Source: an uncultured Pyrinomonas sp.
GTDB lineage: Bacteria; Acidobacteriota; Blastocatellia; Pyrinomonadales; Pyrinomonadaceae
Length of the DNA: 6,982 nt
Assembly (NCBI GenBank): GCA_937135995.1
Contig: CAKZOF010000559.1
Span: 1-6,982 of the forward strand
Reading direction: 5' to 3'
The notes under the pieces were generated by a model. It ran no database searches. It worked only from the letters and a program-made list of their open reading frames with translations, and had not been told where the DNA came from. The stretch's first letter is position 1. Each line of letters begins with the position of its first letter. Below, piece after piece: positions 1 through 6,982 of this stretch. Both the position numbers and the translations under genes were made by a program.

Positions 1-799
1 CGCCGAGGATTTCGGTCGCGCCTGCATCGAGCCCCAAGCGATCCACCTCGCCCGCGTCGTTCCATCTCTCCAGACGGATGACGAGGTCGATCTCTTTCGG
101 CCCGCTGATGGCCGAAACGCCGAAGAGATCGCGAATGTTGATGATGCCGAGCCCGCGGATCTCCATGTGCTCGCGCAGCAGTTCGGGCGCGCACCCGAGC
201 AGTCGTTCTGGCCCGGTGCGGCGAACTTCGACTAGATCGTCCGAGACGAGCCGATGTCCGCGCGCGATCAGATCGAGCGCGCACTCGGATTTGCCGATGC
301 CCGATGGTCCTTCGAGCAGCACGCCGGAACCGTAGATGTCGAGCAGCACGCCGTGGCGCAGCTCGCGCGGAGCGAGCGCCGCTTGCAAGAAATCGGTGAC
401 GACTTGAATGGCGATGGAACTGACGAGCGGTGTTCGCAATAGCGGAAGTGCCGCTTGTTCGGCGGCGAACACCAGTTCGGCAGGCGGCTCCAAATCCTTG
501 GTGACGAGCACGCAAGAGATCCGGTCCAACTCGAGGCGTGCCACGCGCTCGCGCCGCTGGTCCGGGGCGAGCTGGCCGAGAAACCAGACCTCGCTCTGCC
601 CGACGATCTGCACGCGCCCGGGCCGGATGTAGTGCGTAAAACCGGCGAGCGCTAGTCCGAGCTTCTGAATGCGCGCCGTGGTGATGCGTCGCTGGTCCAG
701 ACCGCGCGCGCCGGCGAGCAGACGCAAGGCGAGTTCTGCTGGAGCTTGATCGAGGAACTCCCGAACCGTGATCTCCGGATGCGCGCCCGCGTCGTTCAT
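1..799 (-). CDS. hprK: HPr kinase/phosphorylase, 3' end cut off by window edge
   Basis: HprK phosphorylates HPr of the phosphotransferase system on a serine using ATP or pyrophosphate, and also removes that phosphate. It acts in the cytoplasm in carbon or PTS-linked control. The first 266 codons are visible. Residues 1-135 form the variable N-terminal domain. The catalytic domain begins with RHGVLLDIYGSGV (148-160), including H149, followed by the Walker A loop GPSGIGKS (164-171, K170) and VSDD (185-188). The family signature EIRGLGIINI starts at E213, and KEIDLVIRLERW begins at 235. The frame is still open at base 1 in RLGLDAGATEILG, so about 50-60 C-terminal residues of a usual 310-330 should lie outside. 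The ATG at 799 is 16 nt after the hpf stop, with only a weak purine-rich GCGAAGAA ahead of it, which suggests co-transcription with hpf. All catalytic motifs in view are intact. The call is secure. Confidence 0.96.
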   Translation of the reverse strand, partial: MNDAGAHPEITVREFLDQAPAELALRLLAGARGLDQRRITTARIQKLGLALAGFTHYIRPGRVQIVGQSEVWFLGQLAPDQRRERVARLELDRISCVLVTKDLEPPAELVFAAEQAALPLLRTPLVSSIAIQVVTDFLQAALAPRELRHGVLLDIYGSGVLLEGPSGIGKSECALDLIARGHRLVSDDLVEVRRTGPERLLGCAPELLREHMEIRGLGIINIRDLFGVSAISGPKEIDLVIRLERWNDAGEVDRLGLDAGATEILG

Positions 800-815
800 T
801 TCGTTCTTCGCTCGG

Positions 816-1349
816 TTACGGCTCGATCAAACCGAAGTTGCCGTCCTTGCGTTTGTAGAGGACACCGATGCGATCCGTCTCCGCGTCGCGAAAGACGATG
901 AACTGATCGCTATTCTCAGCCAAGCGAAGCGCCGCTTCTTCCGGTGTCATCGGTTTGATCTCGTACTTCTGCGCCAAGATGATCCGCGGCGACTCAGCGC
1001 GCGCTTCTTCCACCGCCGACTCCGTCTCTTCCGCGGCGAGTTCTTTGCGCGACTTCTGCTTGCCGTCGATGATCTTCTTCTTCAGCTTCAACGCTTGCTT
1101 TTCGAGCTTCTCGATGGCGCGCGTTAAAGCTTGGTACATGTCTTTGTCCGTGACGCGCGCCGTCAACGTATGGTCGCGCCAATAGAGAACCACTTCGCCA
1201 ATGTGGCGGCTCTTTTCAACATCGATGATGACGTGAGCACTAGTCGCCGGATCGTTGAAGATGTGCTCGATCTTTTTGAAATGGTTTTCGACATGAGAGC
1301 GAATTGCCGGTGTTACTTCGACGTGTCTTCCCGTGAACTCGATCTTCAT
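816..1349 (-). CDS. hpf: Ribosome hibernation-promoting factor, long form (HPF/RaiA family)
   Basis: This 177-residue protein binds the 30S subunit in slow-growing cells and, in long-form HPFs, pairs 70S ribosomes into inactive 100S dimers. Residues 1-95 are the S30AE/RaiA domain, starting MKIEFTGRHVEVTPAI, with the conserved DKDMYQALTRAIEKLEKQ helix and a basic KLKKK end. Residues 96-120 are a charged, E/A-rich linker. Residues 121-177 are the C-terminal dimerisation domain, with KPMTPEEAALRL, DQFIVFRDAETDRIGVLYKRKDGNFGLIEP. Short HPF and YfiA (about 95-115 residues) lack this second domain, so this is the long type, which dimerises ribosomes without a separate RMF. The start is fixed by a strong Shine-Dalgarno just upstream. 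It lies between rpoN and hprK; the rpoN-hpf order is the classic one. It may be translated at a higher rate than its neighbours, judging by its ribosome binding site. Confidence 0.97.
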   Translation of the reverse strand: MKIEFTGRHVEVTPAIRSHVENHFKKIEHIFNDPATSAHVIIDVEKSRHIGEVVLYWRDHTLTARVTDKDMYQALTRAIEKLEKQALKLKKKIIDGKQKSRKELAAEETESAVEEARAESPRIILAQKYEIKPMTPEEAALRLAENSDQFIVFRDAETDRIGVLYKRKDGNFGLIEP

Positions 1350-1352
1350 CTT

Positions 1353-1360
1353 CCTCCTCC
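1353..1360 (-). promoter_or_regulatory. Strong Shine-Dalgarno of hpf
   Basis: The coding strand reads GGAGGAGG ending 3 nt before the hpf ATG; its first GGAGG has a 6-nt spacer. It is by far the best ribosome binding site in the window and fixes the hpf start. The surrounding 85-nt rpoN-hpf gap (1350-1434) shows no convincing promoter or terminator. Confidence 0.8.
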
Positions 1361-1434
1361 CGCCAGCGAAAAGAAGAGGCGCCTGAACCGCTCGCCATCA
1401 CTGGCTCTTCAGTTTCGAAGTAGACGATGCTGCC

Positions 1435-3018
1435 TCACACGATCACGCGACGCTCGCGCGACCCTGGGATATTCATCTGATCGCGGTATTTGGCAACGGT
1501 GCGGCGCGAAAGCTTGATCCCTTCTTTGGCGAGGATCTTGACCACCTGATCGTCGGTGATCGGGTTGCGCGGATCTTCCTCCTCGATCAGCTTTTTGATC
1601 CTCAGCTTGATGATCCGCGTCGAGACCTCTTCGCCATCTTCGTTGACCATGCCTTCGGTGAAGAATCGCCGCAGCTCGATCACGCCCTGCGGTGTATGCG
1701 CATACTTGCGATTGACGACGCGCGACACGGTCGATAGATGCATTCCGGTCTCTTCGGCGACGTCCTTCAACATCATCGGCTTCAGATACTCGACACCCTT
1801 ATCCAGAAATTCGCGTTGACGGCGCACGATGCACTCGACCACGCGGTAGATCGTCTGCCGGCGATGTTCAATGTTGCGCAACAGTTCGATGGCGGAGCGC
1901 GTCTTCTCTTTGATGAAATCCTTGGTCTCTTTGCTCGTGTCAGGGCGTTCGAGCAACTGCTGGTAGGTCTGGCTGATCCGCAAGCGAGGGGCTCCATCGT
2001 CGGCGAAAGAGATCTCGTATTCGCCATCGTCCCGTTTCTCGATGAATATCTCGGGCACGATGAGCACAGGTTCATCCGACGAGTAACGCCTTCCTGGAAA
2101 GGGATCGAGCTGGCGAATCGCTTCGAGTTCCACTGCCAGTTCTTCGAGTGGAAGCCCGAGTTGACGCGCAAGCGATGGCAAGCGATGTGGCTGCAATTCA
2201 GCTAGACCGTGCTCGCGGATGAGCTGCGCCGCCAGGCGGTCGCCTTCGCCGCGGGCTTCGAGTTGCGCCAGCAGGCATTCGCCCGCATCGCGTGCGCCGC
2301 ACCCCGTGGGGTCGAGTTGCATGACGCGCTGGCGCGCGCGCTCTACCTCTTCGACGCTCCAGTTGCCGAGCGCAGCGATCTCCTCGTTGGTCGCTGTCAG
2401 CCTTCCGTCGCCATCAAGATTGCCGATAATGCATTCAGCGATGGGAATGAGTTCGGCCTCGACGTTCTCGACATGCAGCTGCCACATTAGATGCTCGACG
2501 AGCGTCGGCGGACGCGAAAGGAACTGTTCGAACGTCGGCTCGTCTTCGCGGTGCTCGTACTCCTGAGTCTTGTATCCCGGATCGAGATACTCTTGAAACT
2601 CGCGACCGAAATCGACCTCTTCGAAGGGATCGGGCGACGGTTCGCCTACGGGATCCTCGATCTCGTCCGCGACCGCGCCAGCTTCGGCGGTCGCGTCGTT
2701 CGCCGCCTCTTCCGCTGGCACGGTAGAGAACTCAACGGCTTCACGCGCATCCCGTTCGGCAGCTGCCCCGTTGCTCGCCAGCCCGTTCTCCGGAGCGAGA
2801 TCGAGGTTGCCGCAAGCTTCGTAGTCGAGCACCTGCTCGGCGATCTCGCGCACTTCTTCCTGCGCCGGCACCTCCTCGAGCACGGGGTTTTCGAGCAACT
2901 GCTGCTGGATGAGTTCATTAAGCTCCAGCGCCGTCATCTGCAGCATCTCGATGCGTTGACGCAACTGCGGCGTCAACACTAGACGCTGCGAGAGATTGGT
3001 TGTGAGCTTGACCGACAT
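1435..3018 (-). CDS. rpoN: RNA polymerase sigma-54 factor
   Basis: Sigma-54 directs RNA polymerase to -24/-12 promoters and needs an AAA+ enhancer-binding activator to open them. The 527-residue protein has the full family layout. Region I (about 1-50) is the activator-interacting domain, with [38 protein letters not shown]. Region II (about 50-165) is an acidic, A/E/D-rich linker, long but of normal character. The core-binding domain starts near 165 ([19 protein letters not shown]) and includes [19 protein letters not shown] at about 235-253. The helix-turn-helix is near 418-437 ([15 protein letters not shown]). The RpoN box is SRRTVAKYR (504-512), with the usual first alanine replaced by serine. 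The ATG at 3018 gives the canonical N-terminus, but its Shine-Dalgarno is poor: a GAGGA lies about 12 nt upstream. The 177-bp gap ahead of it makes an own promoter plausible. No part is missing. Confidence 0.98.
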   Translation of the reverse strand: MSVKLTTNLSQRLVLTPQLRQRIEMLQMTALELNELIQQQLLENPVLEEVPAQEEVREIAEQVLDYEACGNLDLAPENGLASNGAAAERDAREAVEFSTVPAEEAANDATAEAGAVADEIEDPVGEPSPDPFEEVDFGREFQEYLDPGYKTQEYEHREDEPTFEQFLSRPPTLVEHLMWQLHVENVEAELIPIAECIIGNLDGDGRLTATNEEIAALGNWSVEEVERARQRVMQLDPTGCGARDAGECLLAQLEARGEGDRLAAQLIREHGLAELQPHRLPSLARQLGLPLEELAVELEAIRQLDPFPGRRYSSDEPVLIVPEIFIEKRDDGEYEISFADDGAPRLRISQTYQQLLERPDTSKETKDFIKEKTRSAIELLRNIEHRRQTIYRVVECIVRRQREFLDKGVEYLKPMMLKDVAEETGMHLSTVSRVVNRKYAHTPQGVIELRRFFTEGMVNEDGEEVSTRIIKLRIKKLIEEEDPRNPITDDQVVKILAKEGIKLSRRTVAKYRDQMNIPGSRERRVIV

Positions 3019-3084
3019 AGTTCTAACTCATCCTCGTCGATCTCGATGGCGTTGGCACCAAAGAACTGTTCATCACAGCCGACG

Positions 3085-3114
3085 ATTATAACTCATCTCC
3101 ACTGAAAGAGTGCA
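3085..3114 (-). promoter_or_regulatory. Candidate sigma-70 type promoter for rpoN-hpf-hprK
   Basis: The coding strand has a perfect -10 hexamer TATAAT at 3085-3090. With an 18-nt spacer the -35 would be TGCACT (3109-3114), only 3 of 6 matches to TTGACA. Transcription would start near 3078, giving a leader of about 60 nt before the rpoN ATG. The position in the widest gap of the cluster supports it. The poor -35 argues for caution, and I see no extended -10 TG. Confidence 0.35.
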
Positions 3115-3166
3115 CCACGAGGTGATGCAATTCTTCACGCGACGCTTGAACCCGCGGATCTTTTGC

Positions 3167-3172
3167 ATTATA
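3167..3172 (-). promoter_or_regulatory. Second TATAAT -10-like hexamer downstream of lptB
   Basis: A perfect TATAAT lies about 25 nt after the lptB stop in an AT-rich patch. I found no recognisable -35 at 16-18 nt upstream. It merges into an ATG (TATAATG) that opens a 31-codon ORF, so the match may be a chance one or may belong to that ORF. Confidence 0.2.
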
Positions 3173-3195
3173 GAAAATAGGCTTACGCGTCGCTT

Positions 3196-3981
3196 TCACA
3201 AGCGAAACTTTTCCCCAAGGTAAAGACGTCGTACCTCTGCATCCTCGGTCAACGCCAGCGGCGCGCCCGAACGAAAGATGCGCCCTTCTGCCATGATGTA
3301 CGCGCGGTCGGTGACGCCCAAGGTTTCACGCACGTTGTGGTCGGTGATCAAGATGCCGATGCCGCGCGCGCGCAAGTAGAGGATCATCCGTTGAATATCA
3401 TCCACCGCCTTCGGATCGATGCCGGCGAAAGGCTCGTCGAGCAAGATGAATTGCGGTGCCGTCGCCAACGCGCGCGCAATCTCGGTTCTTCTCCGCTCGC
3501 CGCCCGACAGCGCGTCGCCGCGCGTGTTGCGCACGTGCGTCAAGCCGAACTCTTCGAGCAACTCTTCCAAGCGTGCGAAGCGTTCGCGCCGCCGCAATTT
3601 CATCGTTTCGAGCACGGCGAGGATGTTTTCGGCAACGGTCATGCGTCGGAAGACCGACGGCTCTTGCGGCAAGTAGCCGAGTCCGAGTCGCGCTCGCAAG
3701 TACATCGGCAGTTTAGTGATGTCGCGTTCGGCCAGCAAGACGCGCCCTTTGTCGGGCCGCTCCAAACCGACGATCATGTAGAAGGTTGTGGTCTTGCCCG
3801 CGCCGTTTGCGCCGAGTAAGCCGACCACTTCGCCCCGTTCGACGTGCAGGCTCACGCCATCGACCACGCGCCGTCTTCCATAAGACTTCTCCAAGTCTTG
3901 CGCAACGAGCGCCGAGGGCGAAGGAACATCAGCCGCGCGCCGTTCTTCCGGCAAGGCAACTTGTTCGATGACCTCTTTCAT
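3196..3981 (-). CDS. lptB: LPS export ABC transporter ATP-binding protein LptB
   Basis: LptB is the cytoplasmic ATPase of the LptB2FGC transporter, which extracts lipopolysaccharide from the inner membrane and pushes it along the periplasmic bridge. The 261-residue protein has every ABC ATPase motif: Walker A GANGAGKT (57-64), Q-loop glutamine at 106 in [14 protein letters not shown], signature LSGGERRR (158-165), Walker B ILLDEP (179-184, catalytic E183), D-loop AGIDP and H-loop H215 in ITDHN. The [10 protein letters not shown] and [10 protein letters not shown] stretches are typical of LptB. I chose the ATG at 3981. The frame stays open further upstream, but that part overlaps the preceding gene in another frame and looks like a shadow. 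The N-terminus is about 20 residues longer than in E. coli LptB, and no clear Shine-Dalgarno precedes the ATG, so the exact start is the weakest point. It follows the lptC/lptA gene by 92 nt. The partner permease genes lptF and lptG are not in the window. Confidence 0.96.
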   Translation of the reverse strand: MKEVIEQVALPEERRAADVPSPSALVAQDLEKSYGRRRVVDGVSLHVERGEVVGLLGANGAGKTTTFYMIVGLERPDKGRVLLAERDITKLPMYLRARLGLGYLPQEPSVFRRMTVAENILAVLETMKLRRRERFARLEELLEEFGLTHVRNTRGDALSGGERRRTEIARALATAPQFILLDEPFAGIDPKAVDDIQRMILYLRARGIGILITDHNVRETLGVTDRAYIMAEGRIFRSGAPLALTEDAEVRRLYLGEKFRL

Positions 3982-4073
3982 GCCCGCAACGATCTCGTCT
4001 GTAGACCTCGATCGCCGTTTCAATCCCGCATGATCCGTGCTAACGGAGTTGGTCCGGCAACGGCAGTCTCGTC

Positions 4074-6407
4074 TCAATTCTGGCGCCGGACGCGATGCGT
4101 CGAACGGACGCGCCCCGAAGCAGATGGCCCATCGCTCCCTTCGGCGACGACGCGCCGTTCGCGCAAGTAAACCGTCAAGCGGCGGCTCTCCGTGCTTCCC
4201 TGCTCGGCATCTTCGACGCGCGCTGGCGACCCTGTCAGAACGACTACCTCGTTGGCGGCCGTGTACTGGGCCCAATCGCCAACACCACGCCGGCCCGGTT
4301 GCGTGATGACAACGTTGCGCTCCGCGACGGTTCGTTCGACCTCGTTCGCTCCTTTGTCCAGATGGACCTCAGCCGTCTCGCTCGTGATGCGATCGGTGCC
4401 TTGACGAACATCGACGTCGCCTTCGTAGCGGATCAAGCGTTCGACATCGAGATAGATCATACGGTCAGCGAGCGCGAAGACCGGAACGATCTCGCCGCTG
4501 CCTTTGCGCCGCACCTGATAAAAAGCGCTCTGTACCTTGCTCTCGGCTTCCATGCGCCGCTCTTCACGCCATAGCACCAATCGCTCGGCGCGCACGAAGT
4601 TGTCGTCCTGCCACATGCGCGCGCCACCCGTGAAGATGGCTAACCCCGTGCGGTGATGAAACTCGGCAGCCGCAGCGGTCACGAAGACCGGGCTTTTCGC
4701 CTTGGCGAATGGCGCTGCGCCGCCCGTCTGCTCTTGACTATAGTAGGTCGCGGCGACACGACCGCGCGCAAACGAGACTTCGCGTCGCACGTCTGAATCG
4801 ATCTCCTGAGCCTTGAGGCGCGCCCGATCATCCCACACGGTCGGCTCGCCGCCGCGCAGTCGCACCATGCCATCTGCCGCCGCGTAGACGACGGTCTCCG
4901 CTTGTCCGGCGCGCGCCGCTTCGTTGAAACGCGCGTTGCCGCGCGCTTCCACCGTTTCGACATCCTGCGTGACGCGCGCAAACTGTGCGACAACCGTCTG
5001 TGCCACGAGAACGCGCTCTGGACCTTCGCTCGAAACAGGCGTGAAAACGGCGCGTGCGCCGCCCGTTGCGGTGAACTGTCGGGCGAGGTTGCCGCTTTCG
5101 TAAAAGTCCGCGTCGAACCGCGGCGCCGAGAGCGTTTTGCGCTCGGCCTGCGGCGCTGGTCGGATCGGTTCAACCACCAACTCCGCGTTGCCTGTCGCTT
5201 CGGCCCGTTCGAGATCGCGCCCCGTCGCCCGCCAGAAGAGCCGCACGACATCCGCCGTCAAACGTTTGTTGGCCGCGCGCGGGTCGTCGGCGCGCGAGCG
5301 CGGCGCCGAGAGAGTGATGACGGGGCGCCCGCCGATGTTCATCTCGCGCAAGAGGCTGCGGCTATCTTCGATGGCGAAGGCAAGTTGCGCCTCGCTCGCC
5401 TGCACGGTGGTCTCAGCATCGGCGTCAAGCGTGCGCGCGCGCACGTTTTGCGCCGCCACGGCCCTCTCCAGTCTCTGATCGGCATCGAAGAAGAAGTCGA
5501 TCTCCGCCGCGAGCACCTCGGCAGCGCGACCTTCGGTCGAACTGCGCAAAGATGCATTAGTGCGTGCCTCGATACGCTGGACCTTTCGCTCCGGCGTCAA
5601 TCGCGCGGTGAGCGTTTCGGCGCTCATCGCATCGCGCCCGTGTTCGGCGGTGGCTCCGCCGGAGAAGACGAGCACCGCACTCGCTTGCTCGAAGTTGGCG
5701 CGGGCGGCGCGCAACACCACGGGTTGGCCGCGTGCACCACCCTGTGGTTCGACTGTGATCTCGACGCTGTTGCGCAATTCGAGCCGCCGGTTCTTGGCAT
5801 CGACGGTTGCGCTTCCGGCTTTGCCGCGCACGTTCTCGCGCGCGAAGGCGACCGCCACGGGCACTTCGACCTTCTCTTGCTGTTGATGATAAACGACCTC
5901 TTCGGTCTCGACCCGAAGATGGTCGCGCGTCTCGATGCGAACTTCGCCGACGAAGTTGATGAGCGCGCTCTGCTGATCGTACAGGGCGCGGCGCGCCGAG
6001 ATTCGGTCTGGATTGTCATTGCCTTCGGGATAGTATTCGAGATAGACGTCCTCGAGTTCGTGATGCCCGTCCGCATAGGTCACGTCGCGCGCGGCGCGCA
6101 GCAACAAACGCAGACGATCCCCTTCGGTGACGCGCCGTTCGTACCCTTCAACAACGCCGACCACTTCTTTCGAGAGCGTTGGCTTGCCAGAGAGCATGCG
6201 AAACGGCGCCTGCTCGCGCAAGCGGTAGTACGAAACGATCACCACGGCGATGCTGGCGACGAGGACGAAAACAGCGACGATGCGCAACAACCGGGGGATG
6301 CGCGCGCGCAGACCAACGAACCGTGTGCGTCTTGCGCGCAGGTTTGTGGTGTCGGCAGCGCTCTTCGCCGCTTCGCGCTGCGCAGTGGTCGGTTCTGTGT
6401 CGATCAT
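4074..6407 (-). CDS. LptC-LptA-like fusion, membrane-anchored LPS transport bridge protein
   Basis: This 777-residue protein sits where separate lptC and lptA are expected. Residues 1-39 are cytoplasmic and basic near the membrane (RARIPRLLR). One hydrophobic helix spans about 41-60 ([19 protein letters not shown]), so the rest faces the periplasm. Residues 70-220 look like an LptC domain, including [23 protein letters not shown] and [21 protein letters not shown]. About 225-560 is a chain of short beta-strand units with recurring patterns such as [21 protein letters not shown] and [11 protein letters not shown]. Residues 575-755 look like an OstA/LptA domain ([34 protein letters not shown]; later [22 protein letters not shown]). 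LptC is about 190 residues and LptA about 185 in E. coli, so this is far longer than the two combined. I infer that it carries LPS from LptB2FG across the periplasm as one beta-jellyroll bridge. The ATG at 6407 has GGGGAG about 12 nt upstream. The family call is firm; the exact domain borders and the one-piece bridge are inference. Confidence 0.85.
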   Translation of the reverse strand: MIDTEPTTAQREAAKSAADTTNLRARRTRFVGLRARIPRLLRIVAVFVLVASIAVVIVSYYRLREQAPFRMLSGKPTLSKEVVGVVEGYERRVTEGDRLRLLLRAARDVTYADGHHELEDVYLEYYPEGNDNPDRISARRALYDQQSALINFVGEVRIETRDHLRVETEEVVYHQQQEKVEVPVAVAFARENVRGKAGSATVDAKNRRLELRNSVEITVEPQGGARGQPVVLRAARANFEQASAVLVFSGGATAEHGRDAMSAETLTARLTPERKVQRIEARTNASLRSSTEGRAAEVLAAEIDFFFDADQRLERAVAAQNVRARTLDADAETTVQASEAQLAFAIEDSRSLLREMNIGGRPVITLSAPRSRADDPRAANKRLTADVVRLFWRATGRDLERAEATGNAELVVEPIRPAPQAERKTLSAPRFDADFYESGNLARQFTATGGARAVFTPVSSEGPERVLVAQTVVAQFARVTQDVETVEARGNARFNEAARAGQAETVVYAAADGMVRLRGGEPTVWDDRARLKAQEIDSDVRREVSFARGRVAATYYSQEQTGGAAPFAKAKSPVFVTAAAAEFHHRTGLAIFTGGARMWQDDNFVRAERLVLWREERRMEAESKVQSAFYQVRRKGSGEIVPVFALADRMIYLDVERLIRYEGDVDVRQGTDRITSETAEVHLDKGANEVERTVAERNVVITQPGRRGVGDWAQYTAANEVVVLTGSPARVEDAEQGSTESRRLTVYLRERRVVAEGSDGPSASGRVRSTHRVRRQN

Positions 6408-6444
6408 CTTCGCAACGGACTCCCCTCGGCAAGAGCGGCCCTCT

Positions 6445-6982
6445 TCAGTCGCTCATCACCCGACAGTCTTCGACGACGAGCACCAATCCCTCTTTTCTTC
6501 GCCAACGATCCAGCTCCACCGAATAGACCAATTCGATGATCTCGCCTGCCCGCGGAGTTCGCCGTCCCGACTCCAGCGCTCGCCACCAGATGCTGTCGTA
6601 GCGCGTGTTGTCGGCCCCGCGCACGCAGAACTTCAAGTGGCGCTCTTTGAGCACCCGCGGTTCACCATCGACTTCGAGCCGGCGCGTCAGAAAGATGGGC
6701 CGCCGCCAACCCGTGCCGAAAGGTTCGAGCTTTTCGATCTCGCGCGCCAGATCGAGCGTCAACGCGTGCGGCGGCAACTCCATGTCGATGCGCAACGCAG
6801 GCGTCAAATCCTCGGGGCGCAACACTCCGGCAGCATGTTCGTTCAAGCGCTGACGCAACTCTTCGATTCGTTCGCGCTTGATCCGCAATCCGGCGGCGTA
6901 TTTGTGTCCGCCGAAATCTTCGAACAGTTCGGCACACGATGAAAGTCCGTCCAACAAATGGTACTCCTCGATGCTTCGCGCC
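6445..6982 (-). CDS. recJ: Single-stranded-DNA-specific exonuclease RecJ, C-terminal part
   Basis: RecJ degrades single-stranded DNA 5' to 3' in recombination, mismatch and base-excision repair. Only the last 178 codons are visible; the frame is open at the right edge, so the DHH catalytic domain lies outside. The first residues, ARSIEEYHLLDGLSSCAELFEDFGGHKYAAGLRI, are the RecJ DHHA1 signature, with the FGGHxxAAG substrate-binding motif intact. After a helical stretch comes LDLAREIEKLEPFGTGWRRPIF, then a beta-rich segment (VLKERHLKFCVRGADNTRYDSIWWRALE; IIELVYSVELDRWRRKEGLVLVVEDCRV) that fits the RecJ OB-fold domain. The normal motif at the join is EPFGxGNxxP; here it reads EPFGTGWRRP. The gene ends 37 nt before the lptC/lptA gene on the same strand, so the two may be co-transcribed, although recJ has no known role in LPS export. 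The reading frame must be continued to the edge: the apparent start codon inside it is an internal TTG. Confidence 0.95.
   Translation of the reverse strand, partial: ARSIEEYHLLDGLSSCAELFEDFGGHKYAAGLRIKRERIEELRQRLNEHAAGVLRPEDLTPALRIDMELPPHALTLDLAREIEKLEPFGTGWRRPIFLTRRLEVDGEPRVLKERHLKFCVRGADNTRYDSIWWRALESGRRTPRAGEIIELVYSVELDRWRRKEGLVLVVEDCRVMSD

Larger units (their letters stand above)
3019..3195 (-). other. lptB-rpoN intergenic region
   Basis: This 177-bp gap is the longest non-coding stretch in the window and is visibly more AT-rich than the genes. On the coding strand it carries TATAAT at 3167-3172 and again at 3085-3090. It also holds two tiny ORFs joined by a TGATG overlap: 31 codons at 3073-3168 and 16 codons at 3023-3073. 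The second stops 4 nt before the rpoN ATG. A 9-bp direct repeat, GATGAGTTA, occurs at 3089-3097 and 3024-3032; the upstream copy overlaps the 3085-3090 hexamer. At the lptB stop, 3190-3205 is an inverted repeat with a 6-bp stem and a GTGA loop. No U-tract follows directly, so it is not a clear terminator. The likely roles are an internal promoter and the rpoN leader. Confidence 0.6.

Noticed and set aside
1380..1400. TGGCGAG-like sequence upstream of hpf as a sigma-54 promoter
   Set aside because: It lacks the TTGC -12 element and the correct GG-to-GC spacing.
2491..2982. A 163-codon plus-strand frame opposite the N-terminal part of rpoN
   Set aside because: It is the complement of the strongly supported sigma-54 gene and shows no protein features of its own.
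3052..3059. TTGGCACC on the plus strand, a good match to a sigma-54 -24 element beside rpoN
   Set aside because: At the required spacing the -12 position reads AACT rather than TTGC, and the element would point away from rpoN into the end of lptB.
3190..3205. Inverted repeat over the lptB stop codon (6-bp stem, GTGA loop) as an intrinsic terminator
   Set aside because: The stem is short, and no U-run follows directly; the next T-rich patch is about 10 nt further on and interrupted. It may form a small 3' hairpin, but termination is not supported.
3982..4275. N-terminal extension of lptB by about 98 residues to an ATG at 4275
   Set aside because: Most of the extension is the lptC/lptA coding sequence in another frame, is rich in R and S, and matches nothing in LptB. 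The ABC domain starts normally from 3981.
6408..6444. AAGAG/CTCTT inverted repeat in the recJ-lptC gap as a terminator
   Set aside because: The stem is only 5 bp, with no U-tract, in a 37-nt gap between co-directional genes; chance is the simplest explanation.
4902..6539. A 545-codon open frame on the plus strand, antisense to the lptC/lptA gene
   Set aside because: Its product is arginine- and alanine-rich with no recognisable domain, and it lies entirely opposite an excellent gene family match plus the end of recJ. Long antisense frames are common in GC-rich DNA, where stop codons are rare.

Overview
The window is a single-strand gene cluster. Every gene I can support lies on the minus strand, so the transcriptional order runs from high to low coordinates: recJ (C-terminal part) > a fused lptC-lptA-like gene > lptB > rpoN > hpf (long form) > hprK (truncated by the window edge). 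There are no tRNA or rRNA genes, CRISPR arrays, insertion sequences or other signs of mobile DNA. The sequence is GC-rich and looks uniform throughout. I read it as core chromosome, not an accessory island.

The organism should be a diderm (LPS-type outer membrane) bacterium that uses sigma-54, makes a long, dimerising hibernation factor and carries HPr kinase/phosphorylase. Having lptB-rpoN-hpf linked to hprK, where enterobacteria have ptsN, fits Acidobacteriota or a deltaproteobacterial-type lineage. The style of the RpoN and LptC sequences makes me lean to Acidobacteriota (Blastocatellia-like). This is inference from gene order and protein style, not from a marker gene.

Layout: 6445-6982 holds the RecJ C-terminus (DHHA1 and OB regions). 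After 37 nt comes the 777-codon lptC/lptA-like gene (4074-6407), with one N-terminal membrane anchor and a long beta-repeat periplasmic body. After 92 nt comes lptB (3196-3981). A 177-bp, relatively AT-rich gap (3019-3195) is the largest non-coding stretch and the best place for an internal promoter. It contains two TATAAT hexamers on the coding strand and two tiny chained ORFs. Then come rpoN (1435-3018), an 85-nt gap, hpf (816-1349) behind a strong Shine-Dalgarno, a 16-nt gap, and hprK (1-799).

Functionally, the first block exports LPS: LptB powers extraction, and the LptC/LptA protein would carry LPS from the inner membrane across the periplasm. The second block is global regulation: sigma-54 transcription, ribosome dimerisation in stationary phase, and phosphorylation of HPr on serine for carbon control. 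The neighbourhood is well known. I did not find a clearly new system. The points most worth a second look are the large LptC-LptA fusion, the gap before rpoN, and a substituted motif in RecJ.
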